Source of the DNA: Akkermansiaceae bacterium UBA2381
Lineage (GTDB): Bacteria; Verrucomicrobiota; Verrucomicrobiia; Verrucomicrobiales; DEV007
NCBI GenBank assembly: GCA_002344215.1
Contig: DDSV01000027.1
Location: forward strand, 52,042 to 116,041
Length of the DNA: 64,000 nucleotides
Direction: 5' to 3'
Position numbers and translations under genes: made by a program. Position 1 is the stretch's first letter, and each line of letters starts with the position of its first letter. Of the stretch, positions 8,735-17,587 are shown one piece after another. The notes under the pieces are model-generated. The model made no database searches, was not told where the DNA came from, and saw nothing but the letters and a program-made list of their open reading frames with translations.

Positions 8735-11392
8735 ATGCCGAAACCTCTCCGCGTCCTGCTTCCGTCTCTCGTGCTCGCCGTTCTATCCCTCACCAATGGC
8801 CGCGCGGAACTCCATTCTCACCGTGGCTGGGAAGTTTGTGCCTGCAAGAAGGAACTCATCCGGGATCTTATGATCGATTCAAAGGCGGGTGCAGCAGGCA
8901 ACGCCCGGATGTATGCCAGAGATCGTGAAATCGATGTCAAACACGTTGCTCTCGACCTCTCCCCCGATTTCAACAAACGCACTCTCGACGGCGTCGCCAC
9001 CCTGACCTTCGCCCCGATCGCCAAACCCCTTCGCCAGTTAACACTCGATGCGATTGATCTGGAAGTCTCGGCGCTGGAGGCCTCGGCTCCCGTCGAGGAA
9101 TGGGATGTGGGAAAGACAGGCATCACGATCACCTTCGCCGCCCCCATCGAAGTCGGGACGGAGACGTGGATCAAAATCACCTACAGGGCTGAACCGGAAA
9201 AGGGTTGGTATTACCGGACCGAAGCGATGGGATACCCGAAAGGCGATGATCACTTCTGGACTCAGGGAGAGCCCGAGGAGCACCGGCACTGGTTTCCGGG
9301 CTATGATTTTCCCAACGAGCGTTTCACCAGTGAGGTCGTTTGCCGGGTGCCCCGGGGGATGACCGTCGTCTCGAATGGACGACTGCTCAAAGAGGGTCAG
9401 GAGGGTGACAAAACCCTCTTCCATTGGGCGCAGGAACAGGAGCATGTGAACTATTTGATCTCTGTCGTCGGTGGAAACTTCAACAAACTGGAATCAACCC
9501 ACGGTGACCTCCCTCTCGCCTTTCTCACCCCTCCCTCCGAGTTTGCCGAAGCCGCGAACTCCTTTCGCGATACAGCGGCGATTCTTGCATTCCTTGAAAA
9601 GGAGATCGGAGTAAAATTTCCCTGGGCCAAATACTACAATGTCTGCGTCGCCGATTTTGTCGCCGGCGGGATGGAAAACACCAGCGTCACTACTCTGACG
9701 GCGAACACTCTCTTTTCCGCCGAATCGGAAAATCTACGCACTTCCCACCAGCTCGACGCTCATGAAATTACTCACCAGTGGTTTGGCGATCTCGTCACCT
9801 GCAAGGACTGGTCCAACCTCTGGTTGAACGAAGGATTCGCCACCTACTACACCCACCTCTACGACGAGCATAAATTCGGAACTGATGAAATGCGCTTCGG
9901 TCTCTATCGCGACGCGGTGGACATCATCAAAAATACCGACGAGAAACCCATCGTCTGGCGGGAGTTCAAGGACCCGATGGAACAGTTCGACTACCGCGCT
10001 TATCCGAAAGCCTCCTGGGTTCTCCACATGGTGCGGAGCCAACTCGGACCGGATCTCTATCGGAAATGCATCAATACCTACGTGGAGCGGCACCGCAACG
10101 GCAACGTTGTCACCCACGATCTCATCACCGTTCTGGAGGAGGTAAGCGGAAGATCCTGGGACGGGTTCTTCGATCAGTGGGTCTTTCACGGCGGTGAACC
10201 CCTCCTGAAAATCGACTACAGTTGGGATCAGGAACACAAACAGGCGAAGCTCTCGATCAGGCAGACCCAGAAGACAGGAGAAAAGGTTCTGCTTTTTGAT
10301 TTCCCGTTGCCGGTTCGCTTCGTCGATGAAAAAGGCGGTGTGCATGACTTCACCGTCCGCATTCACGAAGCCTCAGGTGACTTCTACTTTGCGCTTCCCG
10401 AAAAACCGAAGATGGCGCGCATCGATCCGGGAGTGACCGTGCTGACCGGAATCGAATTTTCGCCCCCCGATCCGATGCTTCATGCCCAGCTTGAAAACGC
10501 GGAAGACATGATGGGCCGACTGCTTGCCGCCAAAGCCCTCGGCGGACGCAAAGACAAAAAGAGCATCGAACTTCTGGGAAAGATCCTCTCCGCCGACCCG
10601 TCCCATGCCGTCCGGACCGAGGCAGCCATCGCTCTTGCCAAAACCCATACCCCCGAAGCACTGGAGGTGCTGATCGCTGCCCGGAAGCAGGGCGATGCCC
10701 GGGTCCGACAGGAGGTGGTCCGCGGAATCGCGGCCTTCTACTCGGATTCGGCCTTCGCCGCCCTCACCAACGTGATTTCCGATGAGAAGAATCCTGACAT
10801 TCTCACCGTCGCCTTGATCGCTCTCGGGAAATTCCCGCAGGAAGCGGCCGGGGAGACACTCATTGCCTCCCTGGATCGTCCCAGCTACCGCCACCGGATC
10901 AGTGCCGCATCCGTGGATGCGCTTGGAATTCGCGGAGATATCCGGGTTATCGACGTACTCATGGATCATCTGGAGAAGAACTCAGCCCGGTTCACGACCT
11001 ATGATTTCGGCAGCGGACTGAATTCCCTTGCCACCCTCTCCCGCGACTCAGACGATGATCTCCGCGAAAGGGTCCGTCTTTTCATCGCCGGCCATCTCAC
11101 GCATCCGAAGGAAAAACTTCGTCTATCGGCTATCACCGCCCTCGGCACGCTCGAAGATCCCAGGTCCCTGGGGGCACTCAAGACATTCGTCGATTCAGGA
11201 AACAGCGACGCCCCGGAGTTTAAGGCTGCTGAAAGGGCCATCAAAGACCTCAACGGTGAGAAAAAGCAGTCAGATGAACTCAAGGATCTCAGAAACGAAG
11301 TGCTCGATCTTAAGAGGAAGATGGAGTCAATCAATCAGAACCTCGAGACCCTGAAAAAGCAGGCAAAGCCCGAATCCGCGAAGAAGCCGTAA
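8735..11392 (+). CDS. Secreted M1-family zinc aminopeptidase with HEAT-repeat and coiled-coil tail
   Basis: 885 residues with a signal peptide (1-24). The M1 fold is shown by the exopeptidase motif GGMEN (311-315) and the zinc site HEITH (343-347) with the third ligand Glu366 in NLWLNEGFA, so it should cleave N-terminal residues from peptides outside the cytoplasm. After the peptidase core (to about residue 580) come helical repeats of HEAT type, such as AVRTEAAIALAKTHTPEALEVL and DARVRQEVVRGIAAF, reaching about residue 835, then a Lys/Glu coiled coil (840-885). The HEAT tail replaces the ERAP-like C-terminal domain of other M1 enzymes and resembles TAF2-like and some myxobacterial M1 proteins. 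Confidence 0.9.
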   Translation: MPKPLRVLLPSLVLAVLSLTNGRAELHSHRGWEVCACKKELIRDLMIDSKAGAAGNARMYARDREIDVKHVALDLSPDFNKRTLDGVATLTFAPIAKPLRQLTLDAIDLEVSALEASAPVEEWDVGKTGITITFAAPIEVGTETWIKITYRAEPEKGWYYRTEAMGYPKGDDHFWTQGEPEEHRHWFPGYDFPNERFTSEVVCRVPRGMTVVSNGRLLKEGQEGDKTLFHWAQEQEHVNYLISVVGGNFNKLESTHGDLPLAFLTPPSEFAEAANSFRDTAAILAFLEKEIGVKFPWAKYYNVCVADFVAGGMENTSVTTLTANTLFSAESENLRTSHQLDAHEITHQWFGDLVTCKDWSNLWLNEGFATYYTHLYDEHKFGTDEMRFGLYRDAVDIIKNTDEKPIVWREFKDPMEQFDYRAYPKASWVLHMVRSQLGPDLYRKCINTYVERHRNGNVVTHDLITVLEEVSGRSWDGFFDQWVFHGGEPLLKIDYSWDQEHKQAKLSIRQTQKTGEKVLLFDFPLPVRFVDEKGGVHDFTVRIHEASGDFYFALPEKPKMARIDPGVTVLTGIEFSPPDPMLHAQLENAEDMMGRLLAAKALGGRKDKKSIELLGKILSADPSHAVRTEAAIALAKTHTPEALEVLIAARKQGDARVRQEVVRGIAAFYSDSAFAALTNVISDEKNPDILTVALIALGKFPQEAAGETLIASLDRPSYRHRISAASVDALGIRGDIRVIDVLMDHLEKNSARFTTYDFGSGLNSLATLSRDSDDDLRERVRLFIAGHLTHPKEKLRLSAITALGTLEDPRSLGALKTFVDSGNSDAPEFKAAERAIKDLNGEKKQSDELKDLRNEVLDLKRKMESINQNLETLKKQAKPESAKKP

Positions 11393-11513
11393 AACCCGGA
11401 CCCGGCCTGTATCTCAGGTCACGGACGGCTTCCGGACCGTTGCATTTGTCCGCTTTCAATTTGCGGATCGAATAGACTCAGCTATGTAGGGAGCTGTCAG
11501 TCAGTGTAATGCC

Positions 11514-13121
11514 ATGCTCACCATCCGGAATCTCAAAAAATCCTACGGCGGAAGTTCTCTTTTTGAAGAAGCCGACCTGCAGATCAACTACGACACCCGC
11601 GCCGCCCTCGTCGGACCCAACGGTGCCGGCAAATCGACCATTTTCCGCATCATCCTCGGCCAGGAGGAAGCCGACCAGGGAACGGTCGATCTCGACGAGT
11701 GGTCGCTTGTCGGATACCTGCCCCAGGAGAGCGAGGATGTCGGCAATTTCAGCGTTCTTGATATCGCAACCGGCCGCGCCGGAACCATCGCGGAGCTGGA
11801 GACCGAGCTGAAGGCCATGGAGGAGGCCGGCACGGTCGACTCCCGCGCCTATTACGAAGCCCAAACCAAATTTGACGCCCTCAACGACCCCACCGTGGAG
11901 GCGAAAGCGAAGAAAATGCTGCGCGGCCTGGGCTATCCGGCCGAGAACTTCGACCGCCCCGCGAAGGAGATGAGCGGCGGCTGGATCATGCGGGCGCACC
12001 TCGCCCGCCTTCTCGTGATCGAGCCCAGCCTGCTCATGCTCGACGAACCGACGAACCACCTCGACCTTATGTCGCTGCTCTGGTTCCAGGACTATCTGAA
12101 GACTTACAACGGAGCCATCCTCATGATCTCGCACGACCGGGAATTCATGGATGCCATCGTCACCGAAGTCCACGAAATCTCCGAACGCCGTCTGCTTCAT
12201 TACAACGGCAATTACTCTGACTTCGAGAAGCAGCGATACGACAACTACGAGCGGCAGAACAACGCCTACAAGAACCAGCAGAAGCAGATCGGCGAACTCC
12301 AGGCCTTTGCGAACAAGTTCCGCTCCGTTTCCTCAAAGGCTTCCCAGGCCCAGTCCAAGCTCAAGGAAATCGAGCGAATCGAGAAAATCGAAAAACCGCA
12401 GGCACCGAAGAAGCCTTTCCGCTTCCAGATCCCCGACCCGCCGCGCGGCGGGCAGAAGGCGGTCACCCTCGAGGGTATCCATTTCGCCTACGGAACCCAC
12501 AAGGTCTACGAAGGGATCGATCTCACCATCGAACGCGGCGAACGCACCGTGCTGGTCGGGCCGAACGGATCCGGTAAATCAACTCTCCTGAAACTCCTCG
12601 GCGGCGAACTGACGCCCCAGCAGGGCAAGGTCATCCAGGGTCACAACGCCAAGATCGGCTACTTCTCCCAGCACCGCTCCGCGACCCTGAACCCGAACAA
12701 TTCCGTTCTCACCGAAGTCCTCGAGGCCGCCCCGACCCTTCGCGAAGACGAAGCCCGCGGCATCCTCGGCTCCTTCATGTTCCGCAAGGAAGAGGTCTAC
12801 AAAATGACCCGCGTCCTTAGCGGAGGGGAAAAAAGCCGCCTCAACCTTATCAAGTTCCTCGTCGATCCGCCGAACATCCTTCTCATGGATGAGCCGACCA
12901 CCCACCTGGATATCCTCACGGTTGAGTCGCTCATCCTCGCGCTGGAGAACTACGCCGGAACACTCGTCTTCATCTCGCACGATGTGCACTTCATCAAAAA
13001 GCTCGCCAAAGACGTCATTCACGTGGCGAACGGCGCGGCAAAACGCTTCAATGGTGACTGGGACTATTTCATCGAGAAGTCCGGTGCCGGAAATGAGCGT
13101 GCGGCACTGACGGCGGAGTGA
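11514..13121 (+). CDS. ABC-F family ATPase (ribosome-associated)
   Basis: 535 residues with two ABC cassettes and no membrane segments. Walker A sites are GPNGAGKST (34-42) and GPNGSGKST in the second half; signature motifs are MSGGW and LSGGEKSR; Walker B sites are LLMLDEPTNHLD and ILLMDEPTTHLD. Between them lies a charged helical linker (FEKQRYDNYERQNNAYKNQQ onwards), the P-site tether typical of ABC-F translation factors that bind the ribosomal E site. First signature is MSGGW rather than LSGGQ. Whether it is EttA-, YbiT- or Uup-like cannot be settled by eye. It stands alone. Confidence 0.93.
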   Translation: MLTIRNLKKSYGGSSLFEEADLQINYDTRAALVGPNGAGKSTIFRIILGQEEADQGTVDLDEWSLVGYLPQESEDVGNFSVLDIATGRAGTIAELETELKAMEEAGTVDSRAYYEAQTKFDALNDPTVEAKAKKMLRGLGYPAENFDRPAKEMSGGWIMRAHLARLLVIEPSLLMLDEPTNHLDLMSLLWFQDYLKTYNGAILMISHDREFMDAIVTEVHEISERRLLHYNGNYSDFEKQRYDNYERQNNAYKNQQKQIGELQAFANKFRSVSSKASQAQSKLKEIERIEKIEKPQAPKKPFRFQIPDPPRGGQKAVTLEGIHFAYGTHKVYEGIDLTIERGERTVLVGPNGSGKSTLLKLLGGELTPQQGKVIQGHNAKIGYFSQHRSATLNPNNSVLTEVLEAAPTLREDEARGILGSFMFRKEEVYKMTRVLSGGEKSRLNLIKFLVDPPNILLMDEPTTHLDILTVESLILALENYAGTLVFISHDVHFIKKLAKDVIHVANGAAKRFNGDWDYFIEKSGAGNERAALTAE

Positions 13122-13206
13122 AGGGAGATTCAGTAGTCCCGGCGGAAACCGGGCAGACGCGAGTGCGCGCTTGTTCGCAGCCACGCTTCTCCCTTATCAT
13201 CCGGGT

Positions 13207-14565
13207 ATGAGATGTCTCCTTTGCCTTGCCCTCCTCACCTTTTCAGTCGCCTTCGCAGCCGAACCGCCGTTGGCGACGGCGCAGTTTCCCGAGCTGGCGG
13301 CGATGCCGGACCGAACGGGTGACTTCAAGAAGCAGATCGTGGAAAACGGCGGTACGCTGCTCATTGAGGCTGGCGTCCACCGCATCACGGGAACGCTTGA
13401 GTTCGCCCTCGCCGGCAAGGGCACTGCCATGATCCGACCCGCGGGAGGCCCGGTCACGCTCATCATGGATGGTGCCGGGCCGGCGATTCGCATCGTGGGT
13501 TCACACGAAGGAACCGCCTCTCCGACCTCTTTCCAACCCGCGACCTGGAATGAACGTATGCCGATCATTGAAGGCATCGAGATTGTGGGCAATCACCCCG
13601 AAGCCGACGGCGTCGAACTCGTTCGCACCTTCGAAGCAGTCATTTCAAAAGTCGCGGTGCGCTGGTGCCGCACGGGTATTCGACTCTTCGAGCGAAATCG
13701 CAATGTGACGATCTCGGACGTCAATATTTACGAAAACAGCGGCATCGGTCTCCATCTCGACGATGTGAACCTCCACCAGATCAACGTCGGCAACTCGCAT
13801 ATCAGTTACAACCGGGGAGGCGGCATCGTCGTCCGCGATGGCAATGTGCGAAATCTCCAGATCACCGGTTGCGACATCGAGTCGAACATGCCGGGCGATG
13901 ACAGTCCGACGAAAACGGCAAATATACTCCTCGACCTTTCCGGATCTCCCGAGGACAAGACCCGCTCCATCGCCGAAGTCGCGATCACCGGATGCACCCT
14001 CCAGCACAGCTCGAACTACTCGGGTAAGGACTTCAAATTTCTCGCGCCCGGAGGGGCCAACATTCGCTTCCTCGGCAAGGAGATTGCCCCGATCGACTCG
14101 GTCACGATCTCCGGAAATGTCCTCAGCGACACTGAACTGAACATCGACCTGAAAACCTGCACCGACATCACCCTGACCGGGAATAACTTTTTCGCTCCCA
14201 ATCCCGACAACCTCCATGTCACCGGGTGCAAGCGTGTCATTGTGAACGGAAACACTTTCAATCCCCGCGAGTTTGACCGGCCGGGCCGTATCGTTTTTGA
14301 TGAATGTCAGGATTGCATTCTCTCAAACAACACCCTCCGGGCGCTGAATGCGGAGGATGGCGCGGTGATGGTGAGAAACTCGCTTCGCCTAAGTCTGACG
14401 GACAATATCCTCACTGAATCCAGTGGCGGAATTCTCATCGAAAACTCGAAAGATATCATCGTGAAGGACTGGATCGTCTCAGGTCTTCCGGCTGGAAGGA
14501 AATGGATTTCGAACGATGAGAAATCAGGCGGGATTATTGAGTCCGGAACGCTCCTCGAAAATTAG
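13207..14565 (+). CDS. Secreted right-handed parallel beta-helix protein
   Basis: 452 residues from ATG 13207, which begins a clean signal peptide (MRCLLCLALLTFSVAFAAEP); the frame is open 12 codons further up but without a better start. After about residue 30, an alpha-cap FPELAAMPDRTGDFKKQIVENGGTL leads into repeated coils (VTISDVNIYENSGIGLHL, LQITGCDIESN, VTISGNVLSDTEL, CILSNNTLRALN) of the pectate-lyase-like/NosD fold. This N-terminal arrangement is that of pectate-lyase superfamily proteins with a Gly-Gly-Thr-hydrophobic start, but catalytic residues are not identifiable by eye. Probably acts on or is part of the cell surface or extracellular polysaccharide. Confidence 0.8.
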   Translation: MRCLLCLALLTFSVAFAAEPPLATAQFPELAAMPDRTGDFKKQIVENGGTLLIEAGVHRITGTLEFALAGKGTAMIRPAGGPVTLIMDGAGPAIRIVGSHEGTASPTSFQPATWNERMPIIEGIEIVGNHPEADGVELVRTFEAVISKVAVRWCRTGIRLFERNRNVTISDVNIYENSGIGLHLDDVNLHQINVGNSHISYNRGGGIVVRDGNVRNLQITGCDIESNMPGDDSPTKTANILLDLSGSPEDKTRSIAEVAITGCTLQHSSNYSGKDFKFLAPGGANIRFLGKEIAPIDSVTISGNVLSDTELNIDLKTCTDITLTGNNFFAPNPDNLHVTGCKRVIVNGNTFNPREFDRPGRIVFDECQDCILSNNTLRALNAEDGAVMVRNSLRLSLTDNILTESSGGILIENSKDIIVKDWIVSGLPAGRKWISNDEKSGGIIESGTLLEN

Positions 14566-14662
14566 GGTAGGATCGCCCACTCACCCCCGCCGAAAAATTT
14601 ACATTTTTCGCTACACTTGGTAGAGAAGGTTGAGTGACCTCCACCCCGAACATCCACCGACC

Positions 14663-15205
14663 TCAATTCAAGCCCTGAGGCCCCTCTTTCACCGGGCCCT
14701 CAGCTCCTCCCCGGGGCAAAAATGCGAGGTTCAGTTTCCAGTCGGCCTTCGTCGTCGTGTCGATGATGAGCTGACAAAGCGAATGCAGGATCTGCTCGTT
14801 GAGCGCCATCTCGATTCCCTGCCCTTGCTCGGGGTGCATGCAAAGGAGCACCTGCCCGTCAGGTGCCGGTTTGACCGCAACACTGAAGAGAAGCGCAGGA
14901 GCTTCTCCGAGCGGCAGGTAGGTACTCTCCTGATACTGGGTCTTGAAGTCTGCCTGCGAGACCAGTTCCTGATGTTTGATCTCTTTTTTTGCCGCCTCGA
15001 CAAGCGGATCGACGAACCCGGAAGCCGGAGGATTATCGGCTGGTTCCTGTTTGGAGAGAAGCTGGTTGAGCGTGTGCCAGAGGATCATCACGTAGCGCCG
15101 CGTCATCCAGAAGCGGAACTCCTGCCTCGCCTTGGTATTTAAGCGGAAAAGCAGCCTGTCCTCCGTCGAGACGTAGGAGATCTGCATCTGGTGCATCTGA
15201 CTCAT
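14663..15205 (-). CDS. Conserved-looking hypothetical cytoplasmic protein
   Basis: 180 residues, no signal peptide or membrane helix. The N-terminal part MQISYVSTEDRLLFRLNT followed by EFRFWMTRRYVMILWHTL reads like an ordered, conserved domain seen in short bacterial hypothetical proteins (mostly proteobacterial); the C-terminal tail is Gly/Pro-rich and probably disordered. It lies 30 bases downstream of the dehydrogenase gene on the same strand and may share its transcript. I do not recognise a function. Confidence 0.65.
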   Translation of the reverse strand: MSQMHQMQISYVSTEDRLLFRLNTKARQEFRFWMTRRYVMILWHTLNQLLSKQEPADNPPASGFVDPLVEAAKKEIKHQELVSQADFKTQYQESTYLPLGEAPALLFSVAVKPAPDGQVLLCMHPEQGQGIEMALNEQILHSLCQLIIDTTTKADWKLNLAFLPRGGAEGPVKEGPQGLN

Positions 15206-15235
15206 GCCGCCAAAGTCGCAGCTCCGGGTTCACCG

Positions 15236-16120
15236 TCAAGCCTCCTCATAGATCTTGAATAGCCCGGAGTGGTCGAGATTTCCATGCCCTAACTCGTGAA
15301 CAAAGCGCTCCCAGAGGGCCCGGGAATTCTCCAGCGTCGAGGAATGCAGCCCGACCCGTTCGGCGAGGGCGCTCATCAGACGCACATCCTTCAACTGAAG
15401 TTCGCTTCGTCCACCCGGGGCAAAATCCCGGCGCACCATACGATCCCCATGCAATTCGAGAATCCGGCTTTCGGCAAAACCTCCCCGCAGGGCCTCTCTG
15501 ACCAGGGCCGAATCCACCCCCGCGAGTTCCGCCATACGGAGCGCCTGCGCCACGGCATCGATGGTCTGGGCAACAATGAGCTGATTCGCGAGCTTAGTCA
15601 CCTGCCCTGCCCCCTGTTCTCCCATAAAAGTAACTTTGCCGCCGACTACATTTAGCAGCGGAAGAACGCGTTCGAACACCTCCTTCTTTCCTCCGGCCAT
15701 GATGGTCAGATTTCCCGCCTTCGCCCCGACTTCTCCGCCTGAAACGGGAGCGTCGATCCATGAGGCCCCGCGCTCCTCGACCCTGGCGGCAAAGGACAAT
15801 GTTTCCTCATAGCCGGTCGTGCCGAAGTCAATGATGACGGCGCCATTGCAAAGGAAGGGCTCGATCTCCGCGAGCATCGCCGCGACGACCTCATTGTGAG
15901 TCAGATTGAGGCAAACGATCCCGTCTCCCACGGTCCTCGCGACCGTCGCGGGATCAGCGGCAACACTCATCCTCCGCCCTGCAGCAAGAAGTCTTGGCGC
16001 TTCTCCCCGGTTCCAGACCGTCATTTCCGCTCCGGCGTCCTGCAGGTGACAGGCCATGGGCCAGCCCATATTGCCGAGGCCGATGAATCCGATCTTGTAA
16101 CCTTTCAGGGTTTCGCTCAT
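15236..16120 (-). CDS. NAD(P)-dependent beta-hydroxyacid dehydrogenase (3-hydroxyisobutyrate dehydrogenase family)
   Basis: 294 residues. N-terminal Rossmann motif GFIGLGNMG (11-19), substrate motif DAPVSGGEVGAKAG (123-136) and catalytic Lys176 in AGQVTKLANQ mark the 3-hydroxyisobutyrate/tartronate-semialdehyde/L-threonate dehydrogenase family, which oxidises C3-C4 beta-hydroxyacids. It is divergently transcribed from the DenD-like gene 42 bases away, and a glycerate kinase lies 40 kb further on; a role in sugar-acid breakdown is an inference from this. The exact substrate cannot be read. Confidence 0.88.
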   Translation of the reverse strand: MSETLKGYKIGFIGLGNMGWPMACHLQDAGAEMTVWNRGEAPRLLAAGRRMSVAADPATVARTVGDGIVCLNLTHNEVVAAMLAEIEPFLCNGAVIIDFGTTGYEETLSFAARVEERGASWIDAPVSGGEVGAKAGNLTIMAGGKKEVFERVLPLLNVVGGKVTFMGEQGAGQVTKLANQLIVAQTIDAVAQALRMAELAGVDSALVREALRGGFAESRILELHGDRMVRRDFAPGGRSELQLKDVRLMSALAERVGLHSSTLENSRALWERFVHELGHGNLDHSGLFKIYEEA

Positions 16121-16162
16121 GTTCGCAGATTACCCTTTTTCAGCATTGGAACAAGAACGCGA

Positions 16163-17170
16163 ATGAAAGTTGTTATCACAGGCGGAGGTGGATTCCTCGG
16201 GAGCCAATTGGCCCTGAAACTTCTCAAGCGGGGGACCCTGACCGGCCCGGGAGGCGAGGCGGAAGCCATTGATTCCATCACCCTTTTTGACGCCTATTTT
16301 TCACCTGAAGTCGGAAGCCTTGCCGCCAAACAGGGTTCAGCCATTGATCTGACCCTCTTGAATGGCGACATGGGCGACCGGGACTCGGTTTTTGCCGCGA
16401 TCGACCGGGATGACATTTCTGTTTTCCACCTTGCCTCCATGGTCAGCGGTGAGTGCGAACAGCGTTTCGATGATGCGATGCGGGCCAATCTCGACGGCGG
16501 GCGATACCTGCTCGAGGCTCTGCGCCAGCGCGAAGGCCGACCCCGGATTGTGTTTGCGAGCAGCGTCGCCGCCTTCGGCGGTGCGGTGATGCCCGACTGC
16601 GTCAACGACACCACCAAATGCACCCCGCAAACCACCTACGGAATGACCAAGGTGATTGGCGAACTGATGATCAATGACTACTCACGCAAGGGCTTCCTTG
16701 ATGGCAGATCCGCACGCCTTCCCACCATCATCATTCGTCCCGGCAAGCCCAATGCGGCGGCCTCAAGCTGGGCGAGCGGCATGTTCCGGGAGCCTCTCAA
16801 CGGGCAGCCCTGTTACCTGCCGGTTCATCGCGATCAGCTTCACCCGGTACTGGGCTATCACGACGTCATCGACTCTTTCATCGCACTCCACGAGGCCGAC
16901 CCCGCCCTCCTCAGCGATGACAGGGCATTCGGTCTCCCAAGCCACCGCGTCAGCGTGGCGGAGGGACTGCGGGTGATGGAGCAGGTCGCGGCTGAGGCCG
17001 GTATTCTCCCTGGTCTCGTCGTGGATGATTTTAACCCCGTCGTACAGGCTATTGTTGACACCTGGCCCACCGCAACGGATGGAACCCGCGCGCTGAAACT
17101 GGGCGTGCCTAAACCAAAACCGCTTGCCGATATTGTGCGTGATTACATCGCCGATTTCGTCACCACCTGA
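16163..17170 (+). CDS. denD: SDR-family D-erythronate dehydrogenase-like oxidoreductase
   Basis: 335 residues from ATG 16163; the frame is open back to 15896 but that part overlaps the divergent gene. It is an extended short-chain dehydrogenase: TGGGGFLG (6-13), catalytic Tyr159-x3-Lys163 in TTYGMTK, and Ser123/124. The stretches VFHLASMVSGE, NDYSRKGFLDGRSARLPTI and RPGKPNAAASSWASG closely recall DenD, which oxidises D-erythronate to 2-oxo-tetronate in the threonate/erythronate pathway. The remaining pathway genes (OtnK, OtnC, OtnI) are not in the window, so the physiological role is inferred. The next gene starts 6 bases after the stop. Confidence 0.75.
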   Translation: MKVVITGGGGFLGSQLALKLLKRGTLTGPGGEAEAIDSITLFDAYFSPEVGSLAAKQGSAIDLTLLNGDMGDRDSVFAAIDRDDISVFHLASMVSGECEQRFDDAMRANLDGGRYLLEALRQREGRPRIVFASSVAAFGGAVMPDCVNDTTKCTPQTTYGMTKVIGELMINDYSRKGFLDGRSARLPTIIIRPGKPNAAASSWASGMFREPLNGQPCYLPVHRDQLHPVLGYHDVIDSFIALHEADPALLSDDRAFGLPSHRVSVAEGLRVMEQVAAEAGILPGLVVDDFNPVVQAIVDTWPTATDGTRALKLGVPKPKPLADIVRDYIADFVTT

Positions 17171-17176
17171 AACCCC

Positions 17177-17587
17177 ATGAGACTTATCCTTCAAATCCCC
17201 CTCCTCGCGATCATTCTGATCGTCTTCAATATCGTCATTTTCAGCAGCCCTCTCGCTCTGGGTGCGAATGCCAATCCCCTCTTTGCCCTGACCCTGCCCA
17301 CGGGAACCCAATGGCTCCCGACGGTCAGCGACCTGCTCGTGATCGGCGGAGTTATCCTTCTCTACCTCGAACTCTTCAAAGCGACCCGGACCTCGGTAAG
17401 CGCGATCTTTGAGCACGTGCTCTCCCTCTTCGTTTTTCTCGTGTTTCTGATCGAGTTTATCGTTGTGCCTGCCGCCGGGAACTCGACCTGTGTCATTCTC
17501 ATGCTGCTGGCCCTTCTCGATGTGATCGGAGGCTTCACCATCTCGATCTCCAGTGCCCGACGGGACATCGGATTCGGCGATCAGTGA
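17177..17587 (+). CDS. Small integral membrane protein, four transmembrane segments
   Basis: 136 residues with four hydrophobic stretches (about 5-27, 52-68, 80-98 and 102-122) and short loops. The C-terminal motif LALLDVIGGFTISISSARRDIGFGD is reminiscent of small inner-membrane proteins of many Gram-negative bacteria. It starts 6 bases downstream of the denD-like gene, so the two are likely co-transcribed, and its last 7 bases overlap the stop region of the converging Gfo/Idh/MocA gene. No function recognised. Confidence 0.75.
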   Translation: MRLILQIPLLAIILIVFNIVIFSSPLALGANANPLFALTLPTGTQWLPTVSDLLVIGGVILLYLELFKATRTSVSAIFEHVLSLFVFLVFLIEFIVVPAAGNSTCVILMLLALLDVIGGFTISISSARRDIGFGDQ

